NCBI RefSeq assembly: GCF_005954645.2
Contig: NZ_CP040695.2
Location: 806,001-870,000 of the forward strand
Length of the DNA stretch: 64,000 bases
DNA from: Nocardioides sp. S-1144
GTDB lineage: Bacteria; Actinomycetota; Actinomycetes; Propionibacteriales; Nocardioidaceae
Direction of reading: 5' to 3'
Shown one piece after another: positions 8,274 to 15,296 of this stretch (its first letter is position 1; every line of letters begins with the position of its first letter). The notes under the pieces were generated by a model, which saw only the letters and a program-made list of their open reading frames with translations, ran no database searches and was not told the origin of the DNA. The position numbers and the translations under genes were made by a program.

Positions 8274-9212
8274 CTACTCAACGTCGCTCAGCATCGCGGC
8301 AATCGGGCGCGACGCGATCAGGAGTTCACTAGCCTTTCCAGTTCGTCGCGCGCTGTAGCTGAGCTCGTACTCACGGACCTCGAACTGGCGGTAGAGACGT
8401 CTGATGAAATCGGAAGGATCGTAGGTGAGCACCCAGTTGGCCCCGCTTGCTGCGCTCAGCGTCTCGGCCAGGTCGGCGTGGTCGCGATGCGTGAAGGCGT
8501 TCAGATAGAGGCTGCCGCCCATGTCGACGTAGGGCGGGTCTACGTAGATGAACGAGTTTGGCTCGTGAGCATATCGCTCAACGACGGCCTGACCGTCGAT
8601 GCTTGACACCTCAATGCGATCGCTGAGCCGTCCGATCTCCTCAAGCCGCTCGACGAGTTGCGCCCGGTTGAAGCGAGCGTCGATCTTGTAGTTGCCGTTC
8701 TGGTTGACCCCACCGATCGGACCAGCGTTGAGAATTCCGGAGCGGTTGGTCCTATTGAGATAGAAGAACGCGAATCCCAACTCGAGGGGAATCGACTCGT
8801 CAGCGGCTTTGTAGAGGGCCTTTTGCTCTCGCCAGTACTCGACCGTGAGGGGAGCCGACTCGACGAGATCGACAAGGTCTGCTGAGTGCTCGGTGACGGC
8901 CTTCCAAAAGCAGTAGACCGCCGGGTCGATGTCATTGACGACGAGTCGCTCGACCACGCCCTGGCGCAGGAGCGCGATGCCGGCGCCAACGCCGCCTGCA
9001 TACGGTTCCACGTACAGTGCACCGGTGAGACCGCGGCGGCTGATGACGTCGGCGAAGAAGCCTGCCAAGGCTGCCTTGCCCCCGGGATAGCGCAGCGGGC
9101 TGAACGCGACGCTGCGCCCGGCCGCCCTAATCTGAAGCGGCGCGAGATCTGCGTCGGTCAGAGCCACAGGCTCAGTGTCGACCCTGACTGCTGTGACCGG
9201 AGCGGTACTCAC
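8274..9212 (-). CDS. Dam-type (MT-D12) DNA adenine N6-methyltransferase
   Basis: 312 residues with every class D12 motif: SPLRYPGGK (38-46, SAM binding), VEPYAGGVGAGI (68-79), NDIDPAVYCFWKAV (93-106), NRTNRSGI (153-160) and catalytic DPPY (225-228). It transfers a methyl group from SAM to adenine N6 in a sequence not predictable here. GTG 9212 overlaps the stop of the zinc-ribbon gene by GTGA, so the pair is translationally coupled. No classical restriction endonuclease gene is adjacent; the convergent ParB-like protein is the nearest candidate partner. It is probably part of the cargo module rather than a host housekeeping methylase. Confidence 0.93.
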   Translation of the reverse strand: MSTAPVTAVRVDTEPVALTDADLAPLQIRAAGRSVAFSPLRYPGGKAALAGFFADVISRRGLTGALYVEPYAGGVGAGIALLRQGVVERLVVNDIDPAVYCFWKAVTEHSADLVDLVESAPLTVEYWREQKALYKAADESIPLELGFAFFYLNRTNRSGILNAGPIGGVNQNGNYKIDARFNRAQLVERLEEIGRLSDRIEVSSIDGQAVVERYAHEPNSFIYVDPPYVDMGGSLYLNAFTHRDHADLAETLSAASGANWVLTYDPSDFIRRLYRQFEVREYELSYSARRTGKASELLIASRPIAAMLSDVE

Positions 9213-9466
9213 TGAGCACGTCTCGCTTCCCCGGCTCGCGAGCCGCCAGTCGTCGACGCCGGACGAGGCGACTCCTCAGTGCGCGTCCGATTGCGGAACG
9301 CGGCTACGCGGCACTTACCGGAGCAGTACAGCGCATCGGCACGTGCGAAGAACCCGGAACCGCACAGAACGCACGTGCGCTTGGTGCTGGTACGTCGCAG
9401 GTGTTCTTGGCGCAGCGCGAAGCGGCGCTCGTCGAGCTCTCTGTCCGAGAGGGAACGAACTCGCAT
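9209..9466 (-). CDS. zinc-ribbon protein coupled to Dam methylase
   Basis: 85 residues with CVLC ... YCSGKC, a Cys4 zinc ribbon (about 32-54), followed by CRVAAFRNRTR and a disordered Ser/Pro/Arg tail. The ATG is at 9466; a -10 motif lies 6 nt upstream inside an inverted repeat, so the mRNA is probably leaderless and possibly autoregulated. It may be a DNA-binding regulator or targeting subunit of the methylase. That is inferred from coupling, not homology. Confidence 0.7.
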   Translation of the reverse strand: MRVRSLSDRELDERRFALRQEHLRRTSTKRTCVLCGSGFFARADALYCSGKCRVAAFRNRTRTEESPRPASTTGGSRAGEARRAQ

Positions 9467-9487
9467 GTAACTACTCTAATCGTTACA
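9466..9487 (-). promoter_or_regulatory. inverted-repeat operator enclosing the -10 of the zinc/Dam operon
   Basis: TGTAAC (9466-9471) and GTTACA (9482-9487) form an inverted repeat with a 10-bp spacer. On the minus strand the spacer contains TAGAGT (9478-9473), 6 nt before the ATG. A dimer bound here would block the promoter. Confidence 0.5.
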
Positions 9488-9739
9488 CCGCGAGGACGCC
9501 GATTCCTCACCAAGTGCGCCGCAACCGGCGAGCCACGGGCGGCTCGTTGGCCGTCAGAACTGGGGCCGTAGCCGGCGACAGCCGTACGGTCGCGGGCAAC
9601 CGAGACGGGGGCTCGTCGGAATGGCAACGCCAGCTACCGCCGGTGGCTCGCGCACACGTGCGTCACACCACGGCGACGGAACTCGCGATAGCCCGAGGGT
9701 GGTGGATGGTCCCCATCGGTCTGGTGCGAGTGTTCGTAC

Positions 9740-10327
9740 ATGAGCGAGGCGGAGGAAGCTTGTGTCACTTTCGTTCGGGCCTGGGCGGAGTCAACACTGC
9801 GGCAGGTGGAGCGTGTGCGCGAGGTCAGACAGCAAGCCGCGCAGCTGAACCGGCAACTCGACCGAGACTGGGATCGAGATCTGGCGAAAGAGCTCGAGCC
9901 GCTGTGGCGTCAGAACTGGACGGAGGAGCACAGCCTCGTTTGGTCCCTCCATCAGTTGGAGCGCTGGGCAAGCCGACTGGCGCGCGAGCGCGGGTTGGAG
10001 CCCCTTGAGCCCGATGTTGAACTTCGCGATCTCAGGAACGCGCTGGAGCACCTGGATGACGCGGTGCTTGAGCACGGTCACCTCGCAGAAGCTGGTGAGG
10101 ACCCCAAGAAGAATCGCTCATTGCGTCGGCTGCCCGGTGAGAACATCGCGATCGCAACAGGCGGGAGGCTGTTCGGCACGTTGGACCTTCGGGACCTTGA
10201 GGTGATCGCTCGCGAGCACTTCGAGCGTATGGAAGATGAGGAATTCGAACGTGAAGAGGCTGAAATCGAGGCCGCGATCGACTCCTATTTCGACGACGTA
10301 GTCGCAGCACGCCGCGAGCTGCGCTGA
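9740..10327 (+). CDS. HEPN-like helical protein
   Basis: 195 residues, almost entirely helical and highly charged. LRDLRNALEHLDDAVL contains R99-N-x3-H104, the R-x4-H pattern with a polar residue after Arg that marks HEPN ribonuclease domains. A preceding helical bundle (EEHSLVWSLHQLERWASRL) fits the HEPN fold, and the acidic C-terminal helix (MEDEEFEREEAEIEAAI) could mediate contacts. HEPN proteins are common effectors in defence and toxin-antitoxin systems. No obvious MNT antitoxin sits next to it. Family assignment rests on one motif and secondary structure. Confidence 0.55.
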   Translation: MSEAEEACVTFVRAWAESTLRQVERVREVRQQAAQLNRQLDRDWDRDLAKELEPLWRQNWTEEHSLVWSLHQLERWASRLARERGLEPLEPDVELRDLRNALEHLDDAVLEHGHLAEAGEDPKKNRSLRRLPGENIAIATGGRLFGTLDLRDLEVIAREHFERMEDEEFEREEAEIEAAIDSYFDDVVAARRELR

Positions 10328-10485
10328 GTCATCGCGACCGATCCGACTCCCTAGTCGAAGGTGCGAGCGCGACAGCGTCTTATCGCCGCCTCTGGGACAG
10401 CCCATGCGCCACACATGCCAAGGACCGGGCGGCTGACTCAGGTCAGCAGCGGCGCGGTCATTGACCCCGAGTGCGACCATGGGTC

Positions 10486-10926
10486 ATGCGACTCATCGGG
10501 CGCATCGCTCTTGTCGGCTGCGGGCTGCTCTTCGGCGCTTCCGCACTTCTTGGGTGCAGTTCCGACGAGACCTCGACGCCCGCTGCTGCACAGGTTGTCG
10601 ATGCCAAGCCCGTCATCGCCCTGAACTCCGAGAGCAACGGCTGGCCTGCGGCTCTCATCAGTGGCTCCCTGGTGGAGCGCGAGGGGTGCCTGCTTATCGG
10701 TAATCAGGTGGCGGTGTTCCCGTTCGGTACGACCCGCGACGCCTCAGGTACCGAGTTCCCGGACGGCACGAGGGTGGCCGTGCCCTCCGAGGTGCGCATG
10801 ACGGGGGGCCACTACGACGACCTCACCCTTATCCAGAGCGACCTGCCCGTCGTCCCGATGGCTGAGGTTAAGACCTGCGCGGGCGCGACTGGCGCGACTG
10901 GCTTCGTGTGGGCAATGCCGTCGTAG
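10486..10926 (+). CDS. putative lipoprotein, element cargo
   Basis: 146 residues from ATG 10486. A lipoprotein signal (MRLIGRIALVGCGLLFGASA, then LLGC as lipobox) predicts membrane anchoring of the mature N-terminal Cys. The exported part is about 120 residues with two further cysteines (GCLLIG and KTCAG) that could form a disulphide. An alternative start 15 nt upstream adds five residues. Function unknown. Confidence 0.65.
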   Translation: MRLIGRIALVGCGLLFGASALLGCSSDETSTPAAAQVVDAKPVIALNSESNGWPAALISGSLVEREGCLLIGNQVAVFPFGTTRDASGTEFPDGTRVAVPSEVRMTGGHYDDLTLIQSDLPVVPMAEVKTCAGATGATGFVWAMPS

Positions 10927-11200
10927 GTCCCGCTCGACCATGTCGCGATGAGTGCGCGCTTATGCCGAGAGTCGGGCGTCCGCTCGCGCAGCAAGATTGT
11001 GCGTAACGACGCTCGAGACAACTGATCTGGCTTTCAGGCTGACCTGAGCGGGCGTGCTCGGTTCGTCAAGGCACGTTCTGGTGCGAGGACCAGGCCGCCC
11101 GGCCTCTGCTGTGAGCCGGCCGGCCGCGCCCGGTTAGTTGTCCGTCCAGCAGCCTGACGGCCAACTTCGCGTTCTCCAGCGCCGAGCGGACCGACGGCCA
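10927..11200. other. intergenic region within the element
   Basis: No gene recognised. It contains short GC-rich inverted repeats around 11,085-11,130 (CCGGCC-type) that could form a terminator hairpin for the lipoprotein gene. Confidence 0.4.
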
Positions 11201-11206
11201 TAGGTT
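11201..11206 (+). promoter_or_regulatory. -10 element (TAGGTT) of the 11213 gene
   Basis: TAGGTT lies 6 nt before ATG 11213, again suggesting leaderless transcription. Confidence 0.45.
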
Positions 11207-11212
11207 TCCCGC

Positions 11213-11851
11213 ATGATCGTTAGCCGTCGCACCATCGTTTGGCTCGTTGTCCTGGTGGTCAGCGTCTCAACGCTGACTCCGTCGGCGGCCTTTGCCGACC
11301 ACGAACGCGTTCTCGACGAGACCAGCGACGTCACCCGCACCTGGTGGACGGGATGCGGGCCGACCCAGGACTGCGCCGAACACCATGAGACGGCTCGCCA
11401 TCGCAAAGTCGCAGACATTGTCTGGTCGCAGCACAAGTACACCGAGAAGCGACTGATCCTCCGCATGAAGCTGCGTGGCACCACAGTTCGTCGACAGGTC
11501 GGCACCTACGTGTACTGGGACATCGAAGGGCCTCGTGGGACAGGACTGAGCACCCAGATCCTCTACAGCGAGGGCGACCCCTTCACGAACTTGGGGAGCT
11601 ACGACACCGACGGGTACAGGTGCCCGGCGGCGCGAACAACGATCCGCTCTCGGCGCGGGGTCTTCGCGCTGACGATCCCTAAGAACTGCCTCGAAGGGAT
11701 GCCGTGGGTTCGCGTTGCTGCCGGAGTGATGGTTCAGGACTTCCGCCAGGGCGGCGGCGTCTGGCACGACGACGCACGCTTCGGTCCCGGGTTGGAGGTC
11801 CGTGACGGGGTCGCCCAGCGACACTTCGGGCCCCGGCTCTACATCGGCTGA
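11213..11851 (+). CDS. secreted hypothetical protein, element cargo
   Basis: 212 residues. A Sec signal peptide (MIVSRRTIVWLVVLVVSVST, cleavage near SAAFA) is followed by a beta-rich mature domain with four cysteines (WWTGCGPTQDC, YRCPAAR, KNCLEG). I do not recognise the family. The -10 motif 6 nt upstream supports ATG 11213. It is the last gene before the hairpin-repeat array and attR. Confidence 0.65.
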   Translation: MIVSRRTIVWLVVLVVSVSTLTPSAAFADHERVLDETSDVTRTWWTGCGPTQDCAEHHETARHRKVADIVWSQHKYTEKRLILRMKLRGTTVRRQVGTYVYWDIEGPRGTGLSTQILYSEGDPFTNLGSYDTDGYRCPAARTTIRSRRGVFALTIPKNCLEGMPWVRVAAGVMVQDFRQGGGVWHDDARFGPGLEVRDGVAQRHFGPRLYIG

Positions 11852-11911
11852 GCCCGCGGCCCTCCCAGGGGTTGGACGCGCGAAGGTACAGCGAACGACC
11901 ATCCGCCCGCT

Positions 11912-12042
11912 CATGTCGCGCTGCGGGCTCCGCCCGACCATGCCGCGCTGCGGGCTCCGCCCGACCATGCCGCGCTGCGGGCTCCGCCCGACCATGCCGC
12001 GCTGCGGGCTCCGCCCGACCATGCCGCGCTGCGGGCTCCGCC
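11912..12042. repeat. 27-bp tandem repeat array of hairpin units
   Basis: Five direct repeats with a 27-bp period start at 11,912, 11,939, 11,966, 11,993 and 12,020; the last is truncated after 23 bp, and the first differs at one base from the others. Each unit contains CGGGCTCCGCCCG, an inverted repeat with a 5-bp stem and TCC loop. There are no spacers, so this is not a CRISPR array. It lies about 450 bp inside attR. Confidence 0.85.
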
Positions 12043-12491
12043 CTGCCGCCCGCCGGGCTACGAGGTCGACGAGTCAGGAACCGAGCCGAGCTTCGGTCTC
12101 TAGAGCGTGAAGGAGGTCTCGTCGCCGCCGGGTCCATGCATGGCCCTCTCGCTGGGACCCGGAGGACCCCGAGGGGGACGACGCAGTAGCGCTCGCACGC
12201 TTCGCGGACGTTGAGCCCGACTCCCTTGGCAGCTTGAGTCCCGACGAGCCGCGGTCACCCGGTCGCTGGTGTGGTCACGCCACCTCGGTGCGCCCGAGGG
12301 GGCTCGCGGTGAGGTGGTCTGAGCGGCTCGAAATCGTCGCCGGAGACGCCCCTCTGCCCTCAATCTGCCCTCACCAGGACCGTCAGAGACCACCATCGGC
12401 GCCAGACGACGAGTGGCGTCCGAGTCCTGTTTGCGCAGGTCAGAGGCTATTTTCGGTCGACGACGCCCAGCGTCCGAAACCCCCATCAACG
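12043..12491. other. element right end, non-coding
   Basis: No gene recognised. It holds repeated GCCCTCA motifs (12,357-12,374) and the arm-type repeat at 12,429-12,446, matching the integrase end. Confidence 0.55.
12429..12446 (+). repeat. candidate arm site, right end
   Basis: GTTTGCGCAGGTCAGAGG matches the left-end copy at 1521-1538 at 17 of 18 bases, in direct orientation, 46 bp from the attR core. Confidence 0.5.
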
Positions 12492-12509
12492 TTCCGCTTC
12501 AACGTCTGA
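12492..12509 (+). repeat. attR core, 18-bp direct repeat
   Basis: Identical to 1494-1511. Downstream (12,510 on) is the DNA that would originally have followed ychF, including a weak hairpin (12,518-12,523 pairing with 12,534-12,539) and the convergent alcohol dehydrogenase gene. Confidence 0.88.
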
Positions 12510-12542
12510 GGGAACCGGGCGGCCGTCGTCGGCGCCGCCGCC

Positions 12543-13580
12543 TCAGCGCGAGGGATCGACGATGGTGATGCCGGCGCTCTCGGCCCGGTCGAAGCGTGGC
12601 AGCAGGGCCGCGGCCTCCTCCAGGCCGATGGTGCGCCCGACGAGCCGGTGCGGCTGCAGCGTCCCGGCCTCGATGAGCGCCATCATGGCCGGGTAGTCGG
12701 CCGCCGCCATGCCGTGGCTGCCCAGGACGTCGATCTCCCACCCGATCACCCGCTCCATGGGCACCCGGGGGTGCCCGCCGACCGGCGGGAGCAGCCCGAC
12801 CTGCACCAGGCGGCCCTGGCGGCGCAGGCTCAGGACGGCGTCGGCGCAGGTCTGCTCGCTCCCGACGGCATCGATCGCGACGTCGGTGCCGCCGGCCACG
12901 AGGTCCCGGACGGCCGCGGGGACGTCGGTCCCGTCGGCCAGGACGGTGTGCTCGGCGCCGAGCTCGGCGGCCAGGGCGAGTGCGCGGGGGTTGCGGTCGA
13001 CGACGACCACGTGGGCGCCGTGGGCGCGGGCGACCATCACGGCACTGAGGCCGACCCCGCCGGCGCCGACGACCGTGACCCACTGCCCCGGGGTGATCCG
13101 TGCTCGCCCGACGAGCGCGCGGTAGGCCGTGGCGAACCGGCAGCCGAGGCTGGCCGCCGTCGCGTAGGTGACCTGGTCCGGTATGGCGACCAGGTTGGTG
13201 TCCGCCGCGTGCAGCGCGACGTGCTCGGCGAACGAACCCCAGTGCGTGAACCCGGGCTGTTGCTGGTCGGGGCAGACCTGGGCGTTCCCGCCGCGGCACC
13301 ACTCGCAGCGCCCGCAGCCGCACACGAACGGGACGGTGACCCGGTCGCCGACCGACCACCGGGCGACGCCGGCGGCGACCTCGGCGACCTCGCCGGCGAG
13401 CTCGTGGCCGGGCACGTGCGGAAAGGCGATCTCGTCGTGGCCGGCCCAGGCGTGCCAGTCGCTGCGGCACATGCCCGTCGCGACGACACGGACCACGACG
13501 CCACCGGCGGGGGCCGAGGGGCGCGGGACGTCACGGACCCACGGCCGGGAACCGGCCGCGTCGACCACGACGGCGCGCAT
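12543..13580 (-). CDS. zinc-dependent alcohol dehydrogenase (MDR family)
   Basis: 345 residues, the usual size. Catalytic zinc ligands C38 and the GHE motif (H59-E60) are present, and the structural zinc loop C89-C92-C95-C103 is complete. The Rossmann motif GAGGVG is near residue 173, with an acidic residue after strand 2 (VVVVDRN), indicating NAD(H). It oxidises an alcohol to an aldehyde or ketone; substrate not predictable. It is convergent to ychF in the uninterrupted chromosome and starts at ATG 13580. Confidence 0.92.
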   Translation of the reverse strand: MRAVVVDAAGSRPWVRDVPRPSAPAGGVVVRVVATGMCRSDWHAWAGHDEIAFPHVPGHELAGEVAEVAAGVARWSVGDRVTVPFVCGCGRCEWCRGGNAQVCPDQQQPGFTHWGSFAEHVALHAADTNLVAIPDQVTYATAASLGCRFATAYRALVGRARITPGQWVTVVGAGGVGLSAVMVARAHGAHVVVVDRNPRALALAAELGAEHTVLADGTDVPAAVRDLVAGGTDVAIDAVGSEQTCADAVLSLRRQGRLVQVGLLPPVGGHPRVPMERVIGWEIDVLGSHGMAAADYPAMMALIEAGTLQPHRLVGRTIGLEEAAALLPRFDRAESAGITIVDPSR

Positions 13581-13633
13581 GCCCCCATCCTCGCGACCGT
13601 GCTCGGCTCGCTCGGTGCCGGGGGCCGGTCACC

Positions 13634-14347
13634 TCACCCGGCTCGTCGGGTCCCGGCCGCCGGGCTGCTCGCCGCGTCCTCGAGGACGACCCGTCCTCGG
13701 TCCAGGTGCAGGACGCGGTCGGCGAGGTCGATGACGACGGGATCGTGGCTGACGCACACGACCGCGGCCCCCGCGGCGACCTGGTGGGCGACGGCCTCGC
13801 GGATGTGGCGCGAGCTGAGGGCGTCGAGCCCGGTGGTGGGTTCGTCGAGCAGGAGCAGCCCCGCGCCCCGCGCGAGGCCCTGGGCCAGCAGGGCGCGCTG
13901 CCGCTCACCCCCGGAGAGGGTGGCGAACGGCCGGCGCGCCAGGGGGGTCATCCCCAGGAGGTCCACGGCCTCGCGGGCGCGCTCCCGGCCGCGGGGTCCG
14001 ACGCGACGCCAGAGGCCGGCCTCGCCCCAGGTACCCATGGCGACGACCTCCCGCACGGTCACCGGCAGTCGGTCCGGCACGGCGGAGCGCTGGGGGACGA
14101 ACGCCACCGACCCCGCCTCGACCACCACCTGCCCGGACGTCGGCGGGAGCACCCGGGCCAGCACCTCGACCAGGGTGGACTTGCCGGCGCCGTTCGGTCC
14201 CGCGAGCACGGTGAGCTCACCGCGGGCCACGTCGAGGTCGACGTCGAGGAGGGCGTCGTGCCCGCCCCGGGTGACGCGGACGCCCACCAACCGAGCGGCG
14301 GGGGTGCCCGGTGGGCGAGCAGGTTCCGGGGCGGTGGGGGCGGTCAC
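13634..14347 (-). CDS. aztA: zinc ABC transporter ATP-binding protein AztA
   Basis: 237 residues with Walker A GPNGAGKST, signature LSGGERQRALLAQGLARG, Walker B LLLLDEPTTGLD and H-loop VSHD. It energises zinc import through AztB. It is divergent from aztB, with the Zur-type box between them. GTG 14347 follows a -10 TAGCCT by 7 nt, so the message is probably leaderless. Assignment to the Azt rather than ZnuC group rests on the linked AztD-type genes. Confidence 0.88.
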   Translation of the reverse strand: MTAPTAPEPARPPGTPAARLVGVRVTRGGHDALLDVDLDVARGELTVLAGPNGAGKSTLVEVLARVLPPTSGQVVVEAGSVAFVPQRSAVPDRLPVTVREVVAMGTWGEAGLWRRVGPRGRERAREAVDLLGMTPLARRPFATLSGGERQRALLAQGLARGAGLLLLDEPTTGLDALSSRHIREAVAHQVAAGAAVVCVSHDPVVIDLADRVLHLDRGRVVLEDAASSPAAGTRRAG

Positions 14348-14354
14348 GGGGGAG

Positions 14355-14360
14355 AGGCTA
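14355..14360 (-). promoter_or_regulatory. -10 element of aztA (TAGCCT)
   Basis: On the minus strand TAGCCT lies 7 nt before GTG 14347. The Zur-type box starts 20 bp upstream of it, overlapping the -35 region. Confidence 0.55.
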
Positions 14361-14379
14361 ACCCCGTCTCATCTGATTT

Positions 14380-14394
14380 TGAGAATCACTCTCA
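14380..14394. promoter_or_regulatory. Zur-type operator between aztA and aztB
   Basis: TGAGAATCACTCTCA is a 15-bp near-palindrome close to the actinobacterial Zur consensus (TGAAAATCATTTTCA type). It lies 33 bp from the aztA start and 21 bp from the aztB start, between both -10 elements, so one Zur dimer pair could repress both directions when zinc is ample. Confidence 0.75.
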
Positions 14395-14401
14395 TTTCGT
14401 T

Positions 14402-14407
14402 TAGCGT
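14402..14407 (+). promoter_or_regulatory. -10 element of aztB (TAGCGT)
   Basis: TAGCGT lies 8 nt before ATG 14416 and 7 bp after the Zur-type box. No ribosome binding site is visible, consistent with a leaderless transcript. Confidence 0.55.
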
Positions 14408-14415
14408 CCTGATCC

Positions 14416-15270
14416 ATGCCCGACCTCCTCGAACCGTTCCAGCTGGAGTTCTTCCAGCGTGCCGCCGTGGGCGGTGCCCTCGTGGCGGTGCTGTGCGGCG
14501 TCGTCGGCACCTGGGTGGTCATCCGCAGCATGGCCTTCCTGGGCGAGGCGCTCGCGCACGGCATGCTCCCCGGCGTGGCCGTCGCCACCGTCGCGGGCCT
14601 GCCGGTCGTGCTGGGCGCGGCGGTGAGCGCGGGCCTGATGAGCCTGGCGGTCAGCCTGCTCCAGCGCCGCGGGCGCCTGTCGTACGACACGAGCATCGCG
14701 CTGCTGTTCGTGGCCATGCTCGCGCTCGGGGTGATCGTCATCTCGCACTCGGGCAGCTTCGCCACCGACGCGACCGCGATCCTGTTCGGCGACATCCTGG
14801 CCATCTCGGACGCGGACGTCCGGTTCCTCGCCGGCGCCGCGCTCGGCACCGTCCTGGCCGCCGCGCTGGCCCACCGGGCGCTGCTCGCGCTGGCCTTCGA
14901 CCCCCGGGTCGCCGCCGTCCTCGGCCTGCGACCCGCCCTCGCCCAGGGTCTGCTGGTGGGCCTGGTGACCCTGGCGGTGGTGGTGTCGTACCAGGCCGTC
15001 GGCTCGCTGCTCGTCGTCGGCCTGCTGGTCGCGCCCGCGGTGGCGGCGTCGCAGTGGACCCAGCGGATCCCCACCACGATGGTGCTGGCGGCCGTGCTCG
15101 GCGTCGTCGCCGTGCTGGTCGGCCTCCTCGTGTCCTGGTTCGGCGCCACCGCCGCCGGATCCTCCATCGCCCTGTCCGCCATCGGTCTCGCCGCCCTGTC
15201 CTGGGTGGTGCGGGTGGTCGGCGACGCCGTGCTGTCCGCCGCCCGCACGCGGGCGACCCCCGCCGCATGA
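14416..15270 (+). CDS. aztB: zinc ABC transporter permease AztB
   Basis: 284 residues of the ABC-3 (ZnuB/MntB) permease family, with about eight membrane helices, EALAHGMLPGVAVA near residue 42 and the conserved GSLLVVGLLVAPAVAA segment near 200. It forms the membrane channel for zinc with AztA and receives metal from AztC. First gene of the four-gene + operon. Confidence 0.92.
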   Translation: MPDLLEPFQLEFFQRAAVGGALVAVLCGVVGTWVVIRSMAFLGEALAHGMLPGVAVATVAGLPVVLGAAVSAGLMSLAVSLLQRRGRLSYDTSIALLFVAMLALGVIVISHSGSFATDATAILFGDILAISDADVRFLAGAALGTVLAAALAHRALLALAFDPRVAAVLGLRPALAQGLLVGLVTLAVVVSYQAVGSLLVVGLLVAPAVAASQWTQRIPTTMVLAAVLGVVAVLVGLLVSWFGATAAGSSIALSAIGLAALSWVVRVVGDAVLSAARTRATPAA

Positions 15271-15296
15271 CCCCGTCCCCCACCCCAGGAGCCCGC

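Larger units (their letters stand above)
1512..12509. mobile_element. 11.0-kb integrative element inserted at the ychF 3' end
   Basis: The element is bounded by the two 18-bp cores (one copy counted inside). It carries a tyrosine integrase next to attL, an excisionase-like gene, and cargo with a more mixed third-base composition than the flanking chromosome. Order: int, small helical protein, zinc-finger protein, xis, then unknown genes, ParB-like, Dam methylase, zinc ribbon, HEPN-like, lipoprotein, secreted protein, hairpin repeats, attR. No replication, relaxase, FtsK-type transfer or phage structural gene is visible, so it looks like a non-self-transmissible genomic island. Because the core rebuilds the ychF end, insertion does not damage the host gene. 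Confidence 0.87.

Noticed and set aside
6684..9466. BREX, DISARM, Dnd or Ssp system
   Set aside because: No PglZ, helicase, cysteine desulfurase or DGQHR/DUF262 signature is present; only a ParB-like protein, a Dam-type methylase and a zinc ribbon.
11912..12042. Possible CRISPR array
   Set aside because: Units are contiguous with no unique spacers and no cas genes are present.
12234..12509. Open frame ending in FRFNV, like a second ychF end
   Set aside because: The ending is caused by the attR core sequence; the rest has no resemblance to YchF and no coding features.
15267..15296. ATG 15267 as start of the first aztD
   Set aside because: It overlaps the aztB stop, but the signal peptide and AGGAG fit GTG 15297 better; kept as the alternative.
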